Origin: Sepiola atlantica
Lineage: Eukaryota; Mollusca; Cephalopoda; Sepiida; Sepiolidae
Length of the DNA: 64,000 bases
Direction of reading: 5' to 3'
NCBI GenBank assembly: GCA_963556195.1
Contig: CAUVYP010000262.1
Span: 868,001 to 932,000, forward strand
Shown: piece by piece, positions 1 through 13,060 of the stretch
Layout of the letters: every line of letters starts with the position of its first letter
Position numbering within the stretch: the stretch's first letter is position 1
Notes under the pieces: model-generated
Told to the model about the DNA's origin: nothing
Seen by the model: only the letters and a program-made list of their open reading frames with translations
Database searches by the model: none
Made by a program: the position numbers and the translations under genes

Positions 1-972
1 GATATGTCGATACAAACTGAATACGCAAAACATCAACAAAATTTAGCGTGTTTTAAAGTTGATATCGCTTTTGTTTATAACTTCCACATTTATTCGAATT
101 GTGCAACGAAACTTTGCAGACAGTCGCGGATTGGCCTTTTCTAGTGAAGTACCAAGTGTCAGAAGTGCAGCTCTAGTACTGCCGGAGATATGCCGATACA
201 AACTTAATACGCAAAACATCAACAAAATTTAGCGCGTTTTAAAGTTGATATCGCTTTTGTTTATAACTTCCACATTTATTCGAATTGTGCAACGAAACTT
301 TGCAGACAGTCGCAGAGACACATTTTCAACTGAAGTACCAAGTTTCAGAAGTGCAGCTCTTTTACTGCCGGAGATATGTCGATACAAACTTAATACGCAA
401 AACATCAACAAAATTTAGCGCGTTTTAAAGTTGATATCGCTTTTGTTTATAACTTCCACATTTATTCGAATTGTGCAACGAAACTTTGCAGACAGTCGCG
501 GATAGGCCTTTTCTAGTGAAGTACCAAGTTTCAACAGTGCAGCTCTAGTACTGCCGAGGATATGTCGATACAAACTGAATACGCAAAACATCAAAAAAAT
601 GTAGCGCGTTTTAAAGTTGATATCGCTTTTGTTTATAACTTCGGCATTTATTCAAATTGTGCAACGAAACTTTGCAGACAGTCGCGGATAGGCCTTTTCT
701 AGTGAAGTACCAAGTTTCAGAAGTGCAGCTCTTGTACTGCCGGAGATATGCCGATACAAACTGAATACGCAAAACATCAACAAAATTTAGCGCGTTTTAA
801 AGTTGATATCGCTTTTGTTTATAACTTCCACATTTATTCGAATTGTGCAACGATACTTTGCAGACAGTCGCGGAGAGACATTTTCTACTGAAGTACCAAG
901 TTTCAGAAGTGCAGCTCTAGTACTGCCGGAGATATGTCGATACAAACTGAATACGCAAAACATCAACAAAAT

Positions 973-2832
973 TTAGCGCGTTGTAAAGTTGATATCGCTT
1001 TTGTTTATAACTTCCACATTTATTCGAATTGTGCAACGAAACTTTGCAGACAGTCGCGGATAGGCCTTTTCTACTGAAGTACCAAGGTTCAGAAGTGCAG
1101 CGGTTGTACTGCCGGAGATATGTCGATACAAACTGAATACGCAAAACATCAACACAATTTAGCGCGTTTTAAAGTTGATATCGCTTTTGTTTATAACTTC
1201 CACATTTATTCGAATTGTGCAACGAAACTTTGCAGAAAACCGCGGAGACACATTTACTACTGAAGTACCAAGTTTCAGAAGTGCAGCTCTTGTACTGCCG
1301 GAGATATATCGATACAAACTGAATACGCAAAACATCAACAAAATTTAGCGTGTTTTAAAGTTGATATCGCTTTTGTTTATAACTTCCACATTTATTCGAA
1401 TTGTGCAACGAAACTTTGCAGACAGTCGCGGATAGGCTTTTTCTACTGAAGTACCAAGTTTCAGAAGTGCAGCGATTGTACTGCCGGAGATATGTCGATA
1501 CAAACTTAATACGCAAAACATCAACACAATTTAGCGCGTTTTAAAGTTGATATCGCTTTTGTTTATAACTTCCACATTTAGTCGAATTGTGCAACGAAAC
1601 TTTGCTAACCACCGCGGAGACACATTTACTACTGAAGTACCAAGTTTCAGAAGTGCAGCTCTAGTACTGCCGGAGATATGTCGATACAAACTGAATACGC
1701 AAAACATCAACAAAATTTAGCGCGTTTTAAAGTTGATATCGCTTGTGTTTATACCTTTAACATTTATTCGAATTGTGCAACGAAACTTTGCAGACAGTCG
1801 CCGAGACACATTTTCTACTGAAGTACCAAGTTTCAGAAGTGCAGCTCTTGTACTGCCGGAGATATGTCGATACAAACTGAATACGCAAAACATCAACAAA
1901 ATTTAGCGTGTTTTAAAGTTGATATCGCTTTTGTTTATAACTTCCACATTTATTCGAATTGTGCAACGAAACTTTGCAGACAGTCGCGGATTGGCCTTTT
2001 CTAGTGAAGTACCTAGTTTCAGAAGTGCAGCTCAAGTACTGCCGGAGATATGCCGATACAAACTGAATACGCCAAACATCAACAAAATTTAGCGCGTTTT
2101 AAAGTTGATATCGCTTTTGTTTATAACTTCCACATTTATTCGAATGTGAAACGAAACATTGCAGACAACCGCGGAGACACATTTACTACTGAAGTACCAA
2201 GTTTAAGAAGTGCAGCTCTTGTACTGCCGGAGATATGTCGATAACTACTTAATACGCAAAACATCACCAAAATGTAGCGCGTTTTAAAGTTGATATCGCT
2301 TTTGTTTATAACTTCCACATTTATTCGAATTGTGCAACGAAACTTTGCAGACAGTCGCGGATAGGCCTTTTTTACTGAAGTACCAAGTTTCAGAAGTGCA
2401 GTCTTTGTACTGCCGGAGATATGTCGATACAAACTGAATACGCAAAACATCAACAAAATTTAGCGCGTTTATAAGTTTATATCGCTTTTGTTTATAACTT
2501 CCACATTTATTCGAATTGTGCAACGAAACTTTGCAGACAGTCGGGGAGACACATTTTCTACTGAAGTACCAAGTTTCAGAAGTGCAGCTCTTGTACTGCC
2601 GGAGATATGTCGATACAAACTGAATACGCAAAACATCAACAAAATTTAGCGCGTTTTAAAGTTGATATCGCTTTTGTTTATAACTTCCACATTTATTCGA
2701 ATTCTGCAACGAAACTTTGCAGACAGTAGCCGATAGGCCTTTTCTACTGACGGACCAAGTTTCAGAAGTGCAGCTCTTGCACTGCCGGAGATATGTCGAT
2801 ACTAACTGAATACGCAAAACTTCAACAAAATT
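973..2832. repeat. Ten-monomer block, copy 1 of a 16-unit-spaced (2974 bp) duplication
   Basis: The monomers starting at 973, 1159, 1345, 1531, 1717, 1903, 2089, 2275, 2461 and 2647 match in order those 2974 bases later. Diagnostic variants are shared in order: CCAAGGTTC with GCAGCGGTTG (973), AAAACCGCGG (1159), CTAACCACCGCGG (1531), GCTTGTGTTTATACCTTTAAC split over its first 20 bases (1717), GTGAAACG (2089) and GATACTAACTG (2647). The spacing is 16 x 186 minus 2. The copies differ by private substitutions and by a 1 bp deletion near 2143 that copy 2 lacks, so this duplication is older than those at 18-24 kb and 49-60 kb. Confidence 0.8.
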
Positions 2833-3202
2833 TAGCGCGTTTTAAACTTGATATCGCTTTTGTTTATAACTTCCACATTTATTCGAATTGTGCAAGGAAA
2901 CTTTGCGACAGTCGCGGATAGGCCTATTCTACTGAAGTACCAAGTTTCAGAAGTGCAGCTTTTGTACTGCCGGAGATATGTCGATACAAACTTAATACGT
3001 AAAACATCAACACAATTTAGCGCGTTTTAAAGTTGATATCGCTTTTGTTTATAACTTCCACATTTATTCGAATTGTGCAACGAAACTTTGCAGACAGTCG
3101 CGGATAGGCCTTTTCTACTGAAGTACCAAGTTTCAGAAGTGCAGCTCTTGTACTGCCGGAGATATGCCGATACAAACTGAATACGCAAAACATCAACAAA
3201 AT

Positions 3203-3946
3203 TTAGCGCGTTTTAAAGTTGATATCGCTTTTGTTTATAACTTCCACATTTATTCGAATTGTGCAACGATACTTTGCAGACAGTCGCGGAGACACATTTT
3301 CTACTGAAGTACCAAGTTTCAGAAGTGCAGCTCTAGTACTGCCGGAGATATGTCGATACAAACTGAATACGCAAAACATCAACAAAATTTAGCGCGTTGT
3401 AAAGTTGATATCGCTTTTGTTTATAACTTCCACATTTATTCGAATTGTGCAACGAAACTTTGCAGAAAACCGCGGAGACACATTTACTACTGAAGTACCA
3501 AGTTTCAGAAGTGCAGCTCTAGTACCGCCGGAGATATGTCGATACAAACTGAATACGCAAAACATCAACAAAATTTAGCGCGTTTTAAAGTTGATATCGC
3601 TTGTGTTTATACCTTTAACATTTATTCGAATTGTGCCACGAAACTTGTCAGACAGTCGCCGAGACACATTTTCTACTGAAGTACCAAGTTTAAGAAGTGC
3701 AGCTCTAGTACTGCCGGAGATATGTCGATACAAACTGAATACGCAAAACATCAACAAAATTTGGCGTGTTTTAAAGTTGATATCGCTTTTGTTTATAACT
3801 TCCACATTTATTCGAATTGTGCAACGAAACTTTGCAGACAGTCGCGGATTAGCCTTTTCTAGTGAAGTACCTAGTTTCAGAAGTGCAGCTCAAGTACTGC
3901 CGGAGATATGCCGATACAAACGGAATACGCAAAACAACAACAAAAT
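3203..3946. repeat. Condensed four-monomer segment with a chimeric unit
   Basis: Monomer 3203 matches 787 (shared CGATACTTTG), 3575 matches 1717 (shared GCTTGTGTTTATACC) and 3761 matches 1903 (shared ACCTAGTTTC and CTCAAGTAC). The unit between them, 3389-3574, replaces four units of the 973-1716 block. Its left end has GTTGTAAAG as in 973, its middle AAAACCGCGG as in 1159, and its right end CTCTAGTAC as in 1531. That is the expected product of out-of-register deletion of three monomers, probably in more than one step. Confidence 0.65.
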
Positions 3947-5806
3947 TTAGCGCGTTTTAAAGTTGATATCGCTTTTGTTTATAACTTCCACATTTATTCG
4001 AATTGTGCAACGAAACTTTGCAGACAGTCGCGGATAGGCCTTTTCTACTGAAGTACCAAGGTTCAGAAGTGCAGCGGTTGTACTGCCGGAGATATGTCGA
4101 TACAAACTTAATACGCAAAACATCAACACAATTTAGCGCGTTTTAAAGTTGATATCGCTTTTGTTTATAACTTCCACATTTATTCGAATTGTGCAACGAA
4201 ACTTTGCAGAAAACCGCGGAGACACATTTACTACTGAAGTACCAAGTTTCAGAAGTGAAGCTCTTGTACTGCCGGAGATATATCGATACAAACTGAATAC
4301 GCAAAACATCAACAAAATTTAGCGTGTTTTAAAGTTGATATCGCTTTTGTTTATAACTTCCACATTTATTCGAATTGTGCAACGAAACTTTGCAGACAGT
4401 CGCGGATAGGCTTTTTCTACTGAAGTACCAAGTTTCAGAAGTGCAGCGATTGTACTGCCGGAGATATGTCGATACAAACTTAATACGCAAAACATCAACA
4501 CAATTTAGCGCGTTTTAAAGTTGATATCGCTTTTGTTTATAACTTCCACATTTAGTCGAATTGTGCAACGAAACTTTGCTAACCACCGCGGAGACACATT
4601 TACTACTGAAGTACCAAGTTTCAGAAGTGCAGCTCTAGTACTGCCGGAGATATGTCGATACAAACTGAATACGCAAAACATCAACAAAATTTAGCGCGTT
4701 TTAAAGTTGATATCGCTTGTGTTTATACCTTTAACATTTATTCGAATTGTGCCACGAAACTTTGCAGACAGTCGCCGAGACACATTTTCTACTGAAGTAC
4801 CAAGTTTCAGAAGTGCAGCTCTAGTACTGCCGGAGATATGTCGATACAAACTGAATACGCAAAACATCAACAAAATTTAGCGTGTTTTAAAGTTGATATC
4901 GCTTTTGTTTATAACTTCCACATTTATTCGAATTGTGCAACGAAACTTTGCAGACAGTCGCGGATTAGCCTTTTCTAGTGAAGTACCAAGTTTCAGAAGT
5001 GCAGCTCTAGTACTGCCGGAGATATGCCGATACAAACTGAATACGCAAAACATCAACAAAATTTAGCGCGTTTTAAAGTTGATATCGCTTTTGTTTATAA
5101 CTTCCACATTTATTCGAATTGTGAAACGAAACTTTGCAGACAACCGCGGAGACACATTTACTACTGAAGTACCAAGTTTAAGAAGTGCAGCTCTTGTACT
5201 GCCAGAGATATGTCGATACAAACTTAATACGCAAAACATCACCAAAATGTAGCGCGTTTTAAAGTTGATATCGCTTTTGTTTATAACTTCCACATTTATT
5301 CGAATTGTGCAACGAAACTTTGCAGACAGTCGCGGATAGGCCTTTTCTACTGAAGTACCAAGTTTTAGAAGTGCAGCCTTTGTACTGCCGGAGATATGTC
5401 GATACAAACTGAATACGCAAAACATCAACAAAATTTAGCGCGTTTATAAGTTGATATCGCTTTTGTTTATAACTTCCACATTTATTCGAATTGTGCAACG
5501 AAACTTTTCAGACAGTCGCGGAGACACATTTTCCACTGAAGTACCAAGTTTCAGAAGTGCAGCTCTTGTACTGCCGGAGATATGTCGATACAAACTGAAT
5601 ACGCAAAACATCAACAAAATTTAGCGCGTTTTAAAGTTGATATCGCTTTAGTTTATAACTTCCACATTTATTCGAATTGTGCAACGAAACTTTGCAGACA
5701 GTCGCCGATAGGCCTTTGCTACTGACGTACCAAGTTTCAGAAGTGCAGCTCTTGCACTGCCGGAGATATGTCGATACTAACTGAATACGCAAAACTTCAA
5801 CAAAAT
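3947..5806. repeat. Ten-monomer block, copy 2 of the 2974 bp-spaced duplication
   Basis: This block repeats the order of monomers at 973-2832. It keeps GTGAAACG without the adjacent 1 bp deletion that copy 1 has near 2143, so that deletion arose after the duplication or only in copy 1. The last shared monomer (5621) carries CGCCGATAGGCC and GATACTAACTG, as at 2647 and 7297. At 5807 the match to copy 1 ends within a chimeric unit. Confidence 0.8.
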
Positions 5807-6360
5807 TTAGCTAGTTTTAAACTTGATATCGCTTTTGTTTATAACTTCCACATTTATTCGAATTGTGCAACGAAACTTTGCAGACAGTCGCGGATTAGCC
5901 TTTTCTAGTGAAGTACCAAGTTTCAGAAGTGCAGCTCTAGTACTGCCGGAGATATGCCGATACAAACTGAATACGCAAAACATCAACAAAATTTAGCTAG
6001 TTTTAAACTTGATATCGCTTTTGTTTATAACTTCCACATTTATTCGAATTGTGAAACGAAACTTTGCAGACAACCGCGGAGACACATTTACTACTGAAGT
6101 ACCAAGTTTAAGAAGTGCAGCTCTTGTACTGCCAGAGATATGTCGATACAAACTTAATACGCAAAACATCACCAAAATGTAGCGCGTTTTAAAGTTGATA
6201 TCGCTTTTGTTTATAACTTCCACATTTATTCGAATTGTGCAACGAAACTTTGCAGACAGTCGCGGATAGGCCTTTTCTACTGAAGTACCAAGTTTCAGAA
6301 GTGCAGCTCTTGTACTGCCGGAGATATGTCGATACAAACTTAATACGTAAAACATCAACA
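4877..6360. repeat. Five-unit (930 bp) partial duplication
   Basis: The units at 4877, 5063 and the left part of 5249 recur at 5807, 5993 and 6179, 930 bases later, sharing CGGATTAGCC, GTGAAACG and CAAGTTTAAG. The second copy has TTAGCTAG followed by TTTTAAACTTG at both 5807 and 5993. The right part of 6179 switches to a different neighbour, ending AATACGTAAAACATC as the unit before 3017 does. The segment is therefore a mosaic rather than a clean HOR. Confidence 0.65.
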
Positions 6361-7296
6361 CAATTTAGCGCGTTTTAAAGTTGATATCGCTTTTGTTTAT
6401 AACTTCCACATTTATTCGAATTGTGCCACGAAACTTTGCAGACAGTCGCGGATAGGCCTTTTCTACTGAAGTACCAAGTTTCAGAAGTGCAGCTCTTGTA
6501 CTGCCGGAGATATGTCGATACAAACTGAATACGCAAAACATCAACAAAATTTAGCGCGTTTTAAAGTTGATATCGCTTTTGTTTATAACTTCCACATTTA
6601 TTCGAATTGTGCAACGAAACTTTGCAGACAGTCGCGGATTGGCCTTTTCTACTGAAGTACCCAGTTTCAGAAGTGCAGCTCTTGTACTGCCGGAGATATG
6701 TCGATACAAACTGAATACGCAAAACATCAACAAAATTTAGTGCCTTTTAAAGTTGATATCGCTTTTGTTTATAACTTCCACATTTATTCGAATTGTGCAA
6801 CGAAACTTTGCAGACAACCGCGGAGACACATTTACTACTGAAGTACCAAGTTTCAGAAGTGCAGCTCTTGGGCTGCCGGAGATATGTCGATACAAACTTA
6901 ATACGCAAAACATCAACAAACTTTAGCGCGTTTTAAAGTTGATATCGCTTTTGTTTATAACTTCCACATTTATTTGAATTGTGCAACGAAACTTTGCAGA
7001 CAGTCGCGGAAAGGGCTTTTTCTACTGAAGTACCAAGTTTCAGAAGTGCAGCGGTTGTACTGCTGGAGATATGTCGATACAAACTTAATACGCAAAACAT
7101 CAACACAATGTAGCGCGTTTTAAAGTTGATATCGCTTTTGTTTATAACTTCCACATTTATTCGAATTGTGCAACGAAACTTTTCAGACAGTCGCGGAGAC
7201 ACATTTTCTACTGAAGTACCAAGTTTCAGAAGTGCAGCTCTTGTACTACCGGAGATATGTCGATACAAACTGAATACGCAAAACATCAACAAAATT

Positions 7297-7849
7297 TAGC
7301 GCATTTTAAAGTTGATATCGCTTTTGTTTATAACTTCCACATTTATTCGAATTGTGCAACGAAACTTTGCAGACAGTCGCCGATAGGCCTTTTCTACTGA
7401 CGTGCCAAGTTTCAAAAGTGCAGCTGTTGCACTGCCGGAGATATGTCGATACTAACTGAATACGCAAAACTTCAACAAAATTTAGCGCGTTTTAAACTTG
7501 ATATCGCTTTTGTTTATAACTTCCACATTTATTCGAATTGTGCAAGGAAACTTTGCGACAGTCGCGGATAGGCCTATTCTACTGAAGTACCAAGTTTCAG
7601 AAGTGCAGCTTTTGTACTGCCGGAGATATGTCGATACAAACTTAATACGTAAAACATCAACACAATTTAGCGCGTTTTAAAGTTGATATCGCTTTTGTTT
7701 ATAACTTCCACATTTATTCGAATTGTGCAACGAAACTTTGCAGACAGTCGCGGATAGGCCTTTTCTACTGAAGTACCAAGTTTCAGAAGTGCAGCTTTTC
7801 TACTGCCGGAGATATGTCGATACAAACTGAATACGCAAAACATCAACAA
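7297..7849. repeat. Three-monomer block repeated 4650 bp (25 units) from 2647-3199
   Basis: The unit at 7483 matches 2833 almost throughout, including the shared 1 bp deletion TTTGCGACAG (near 2906 and 7554), GGCCTATTC and AATACGTAAAAC. The flanking units match 2647 and 3017 with more differences. A shared deletion at the same base is strong evidence of common descent of this block. Confidence 0.8.
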
Positions 7850-8038
7850 AATTTAGCGCGTTTTAAAGTTGATATCGCTTTTGTTTATAACTTCCACATT
7901 TATTCGAATTGTGCAACGAAACTTTGCAGACAGTCGCGGATAGGCCTTTTCTACTGCAGTACCAAGTTTCAGAAGTGCAGCTCTAGTACTGCCGGGGATA
8001 TGTCGATACAAACTTAATACGCAAAACATCAACAAAAT

Positions 8039-10084
8039 TTAGCGCGTTTTCAAGTTGATATCGCTTTTGTTTATAACTTCCACATTTATTCGAATTGTGC
8101 AACGAAACTTTGCGGACAACCGCAGAGACACATTTTCTACTGAAGTACCAAGTTTCAGGAGTGCAGCTCTTGTACTGCCGGTGATATGTCGATACAAACT
8201 GAATACGCAAAACATCAACAAAATTTAGCGCGTTTTAAAGTTGATATCGCTTGTGTTTATAACTTCCACATTTATTCGAATTGTGCAACGAAACTTTGCA
8301 GACAACCGCGGAGACACATTTTCCACTGAAGTACCAAGTTTCAGAAGTGCAGCTGTTGCACTACCGGAGATATTTCGATACAAACTGAATACGCAAAACA
8401 TCAACAAAATTTAGCGCGTTTTAAAGTTGATATCGCTTTTGTTTATCACTTCCACATTTATTCGAATTGTGCCACGAAACTTTGCAGAGAGTCGCGGATT
8501 GGCCTTTTCTACTGAAGTATCCAGTTTCAGAAGTGCAGCTCTTGCACTGCCGGAGATATGTCGATACAAACTGAATACGCAAAACTTTAACAAAATTTAG
8601 CGCGTTTTAAAGTTGATATCGCTTTTGTGTATAACTTCCACATTTATTCGCATTGTGCAACGAAACTTTGCCGACAGTCGCGGATAGGCCTATTCTACTG
8701 AAGTAACAAGTTTCAAAAGTGCAGCTCTTGTACTGCCGGAGATATGTCGATACAAACTGAATACGCAAAACATCAACAAAATTTAGCGCGTTTTAAAGTT
8801 GATATCGCTTTTGTTTATAACTTCCACATTTATTCGAATTGTGCGAGGAAACTTTGCAGACAGTCGCGGATAGGCCTTTTCTATTAAAGTACCAAGTTTC
8901 AGAAGTGCAGCTTTTGTACTGCCGGAGATATGTCGATACAAACTGAATACGCAAAACATCAACAAAATTTAGCGCGTTTTAAAGTTTATATCGCTTTTGT
9001 TTGTAACTTCCACATTTATTCGAATTGTGCAACGAAACTTTGCAGACAGTCGCGGAGACACATTTTCTACTGAAGTACCAAGTTTCAGAAGTGCAGCTCC
9101 TGTATTGCCGGAGATATGTCGATACAAACTGAATACGCAAAACATCAACAAAATTTAGCGCGTTTTAAAGTTGATATCGCTTTTGTTTATAACTTCCACA
9201 TTTATTCGAATTGTGCAACGAAACTTTGCAGACAGTCGCGGATAGGCCTTTTCTACTGAAGTACCAAGTTTCAGAAGTGCAGCTCTTGCACTGCCGAAGA
9301 TATGTCGATACAAACTGAATAAGCAAAACTTAAACAAAATTTAGCGCGTTTTAAAGTTGATATCGCTTTTGTTTATAACTTCCACATTTATTCGAATTGT
9401 GCAAGGAAACTTTGCCGACAGTCGCGGATAGGCCTATTCTCCTGAAGTACCAAGTTTCAGAAGTGCAGCTCCTGTACTGCCGGAGATATGTCGATACAAA
9501 CTTAATACGCAAAACATCAACAAAATTTAGCGCGTTTTAAAGTTGATATCGCTTTTGTTTATAACTTCCACATTTATTCGAATTGTGCAACGAAACTTTG
9601 CAGTCAACCGCGGAGACACATTTTCTACTGAAGTACCAAGTTTCAGAAGTGCAGCTCTTGTACTGCCGGTTATATGTCGATACAAACTGAATACGAAAAA
9701 CATCAACAAAATTTAGCGCGTTTTAAAGTTGATATCGCTTGTGTTTATAACTTCCACATTTATTCGAATTGTGCAACGAAACTTTGCAGACAACCGCGGA
9801 GACACATTTTCCACTGAAGTACGAAGTTTTCGAATTGCAGCTCTTGCACTACCGGAGATATGTCGATACAAACTGAATACGCAAAACATCAACAAAATTT
9901 AGCGCGTTTTAAAGTTGATATCGCTTTTGTTTATCACTTCCACATTTAGTCGAATTGTGCCACGAAACTTTGCAGACAGTCGCGGATTTGCCTTTTCTAC
10001 CGAAGTACCCAGTTTCAGAAGTGCAGCTCTGGTACTGCCGGAGATATGTCGATACAAACTTAATACGCAAAACATCAACACAAT
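8039..10084. repeat. Diverged 8-unit (1488 bp) higher-order repeat
   Basis: Units 8039, 8225 and 8411 correspond to 9527, 9713 and 9899. Shared marks are CCGGTGATATG or its variant CCGGTTATATG, then GCTTGTGTTTATAAC, then TTATCACTTCC with a GCCACGAAAC unit. The intervening units match poorly, so the repeat is old or has been overwritten. The same ordered pair recurs at 24221-24592 and 25709-26080. Confidence 0.6.
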
Positions 10085-10828
10085 TTAGCGCGTTTTAAAG
10101 TTGATATCGCTTTTGTTTATAACTTCCACATTTATTCGAATTGTGCAACGAAACTTTGCAGACAACCGCTGACACACATTTACTACTGAAGTACCAAGTT
10201 TCAGAAGTGCAGCTCTTGGGCTGCCGGAGATATGTCGATACAAACTAAATACGCAAAACATCAACAAAATTTAGCGCGTTTTAAAGTTGATATCGCTTTT
10301 GTTTATAACTTCCACATTTATTCGAATTGTGCAACGCCACTTTGCAGACAGTCGCGGATAGGCCTTTTCTACTGAAGTACCAAGTTTCAGAAGTGCAGCT
10401 TTTGTACTGCCGGAGATATGTCGATACAAACTGAATACGCAAAACATCAACAAAATTTAGCGCGTTTTAAAGTTGATATCGCTTTTGTTTATAACTTCCA
10501 CATTTATTCGAATTGTGCAACGAAACTTTGCAGACAGTCGCGGAGACACATTTTCTACTGCGGTACCAAGTTTAAGAAGTGCAGCTTTTGTACTGCCGGA
10601 GATATGTCGATACAAACTGAATACGCAAAACATCAACAAAATTTAGCGCGTTTTAAAGTTGATATCGCTTTTGTTTATAACTTCCACATTTATTCGAATT
10701 GTGCAACGAAACTTTGCAGACAGTCGCGGATAGGCCTAGGCAACTGAAGTACCAAGTTTCAGAAGTGCAGCTCTAGTACTGCGGGAGATATGTCGATACA
10801 AACTTAATACGCAAAACATCAACAAAAT

Positions 10829-13060
10829 TTAGCGCGTTTTAAAGTTGATATCGCTTTTGTTTATAACTTCCACATTTATTCGAATTGTGCAACGAAACTT
10901 TGCAGACAGTCGCGGATAGGCCTTTTCTACTGAAGTACAAAGTTTCAGAAGTGCAGCTCCAGTACTGCCGGAGATATGACGATACAAACTGAATACGCAA
11001 AACATCAACAAAATTTAGCGCGTTTTAAAGTTGATACCGCTTTTGTTTATAACTTCCACATTTATTCGCATTGTGCAAGGAAACTTTGCCGACAGTCGCG
11101 GATAGGCCTATTCTACTGAAGTCACAAGTTTCAGAAGTGCAGCTCTTGTACTGCCGGAGATATGTCGATACAAACTGAATACGCAAAACATCAACAAAAT
11201 TTAGCGCGTTTTAAAGTTGATATCGCTTTTGTTTATAACTTCCACATTTATTCGAATTGTGCGAGGAAACTTTGCAGACAGTCGCGGATAGGCCTTTTCT
11301 ACTGAAGTACAAAGTTTCAGAAGTGCAGCTCTGGTACTGCCGGAGATATGTCGATACAAACTGAATACGCAAAACATCAACAAAATTTAGCGCGTTTTTA
11401 AGTTGATATCGCTTTTGTTTATAACTTCCACATTTATTCGAATTGTGCAACGAAACTTTGCAGACAGTCGCGGAGACACATTTTCTACTGAAGTACCAAG
11501 TTTCAGAAGTGCAGCTCTTGCACTGCCGAAGATATGTCGATACAAACTGTATACGCAAAACTTAAACAAAATTTAGCGCGTTTTAAAGTTGATATCGCTT
11601 TTGTTTATAACTTCCACATTTATTCGAATTGTGCAAGGAAACTTTGCCGACAGTCGCGGATAGGCCTATTCTACTGAAGTACCAAGTTTCAGAAGTGCAG
11701 CTCTTGTACTGCCGGCGATATGTCGATACAAACTTAATACGCAAAACATCAACAAAATTTAGCGCGTTGTAAAGTTGATATCGCTTTTGTTTATAACTTC
11801 CACATTTATTCGAATTGTGCAACGAAACTTTGCAGACAACCGCGGAGACACATATTCTACTGAAGTACTAAGTTTCAGAAGTGCAGCTCTTGTACTGCCG
11901 GAGATATGTCGATACAAACTGAATACGCAAAACATCAACAAAATTTAGCGCGTTTTAAAGTTGATATCGCTTTTGTTTATAACTTCCACATTTATTCGAA
12001 TTGTGCAACGAAACTTTGCAGACAGTCGCGGATAGGCCTTTTCTAGTGAAGTACCAAGTTTCAGAAGTGCAGCACTAGTAGTGCGGGAGATATTCCGATA
12101 CAAACTGAATACGCAAAACATCAACAAAATTTAGCGCGTTTTAAAGTTGATATTGCTTTTGTTTATAACTTCCACATTTATTCGAATTGTGCAACGAAAC
12201 TTTGCAGACAACCGCGGAGACATATTTACTACTGAAGTACCAAGTTTCAGAAGTGCAGCTCTTGCACTGCCGAAGATATGTCGATACAAACTGAATACGC
12301 AAAACTTAAACAAAATTTAGCGCGTTTTAAAGTTGATATCGCTTTTTTTTATAACTTCCACATTTATTCGAATTGTTCAAGGAAACTTTGCCGACCTTCG
12401 GAGATAGGCCTTTTCTACTGAAGTACCAAGTTTCAGAAGTGCAGCTCTTGTACTGCCGGAGATATGTCGATACAAACTTAATACGCAAAACATCAACAAA
12501 ATTTAGCGCGTTTTAAAGTTGATATCGCTGTTTTTTATAACTTCCACATTAATTCGAATTGTGCAACGAAACTTTGCAGACAGTCGCGGATAGGCCTTTT
12601 CTAGTAGAGTACCAAGTTTCAGAAGTGCAGCTCTTGTACTGCCGGAGATATGCCGATACAAACTGAATACGCAAAACATCAACACAATTCAGCGCGTTTT
12701 AAAGTTGATATCGCTTTTGTTTATAACTTCCACATTTATTCGAATTGTGCAACGAAACTTTGCAGACAACCGCGGAGACACATTTACTACTGAAGTACCA
12801 AGTTTCAGAAGTGCAGCTCTTGTACTGTAGGAGATATGTCGATAACAACTTAATACGCAAAACATACACAAAATTTAGCGCGTTTTAATGTTGATATCGC
12901 TTTTGTTTATAACTTCTACATTTATTCGAATTGTGCAACGAAACTTGGCAGACAGTCGCGGATAGGCCTTTTCTACTGAAGTACCAAGTTTCAGAAGTGC
13001 AGCGGTTGTACTGCCGGAGATATGTCGATACAAACTTAATACGCAAAACATCAACAAAAT
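10829..13060. repeat. 12-unit HOR (2232 bp), copy A
   Basis: First of three consecutive copies. Diagnostic units in order: ATATGACGATAC (10829), CGCATTGTGCAAGG with GTCACAAG (11015), GTGCGAGGAAAC (11201), TTTTTAAGTTG with CGAAGATATG (11387), GTTGTAAAG with GTACTAAG (11759), GCACTAGTAGTGCGGG (11945), GATATTGC with GACATATTTAC (12131), CCGACCTTCGGAG (12317), GCTGTTTTTTATAAC (12503), GATAACAACTTAATAC (12689) and AACTTGGCAGAC (12875). The left boundary is supported because the unit before 10829 differs from the one before 13061. Confidence 0.88.

Noticed and set aside
10418..10747. Plus-strand open frames of about 60-119 codons
   Set aside because: They are shadows of the same tandem unit in other frames. 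They appear when a stop in a unit is mutated and vanish in the neighbouring units.
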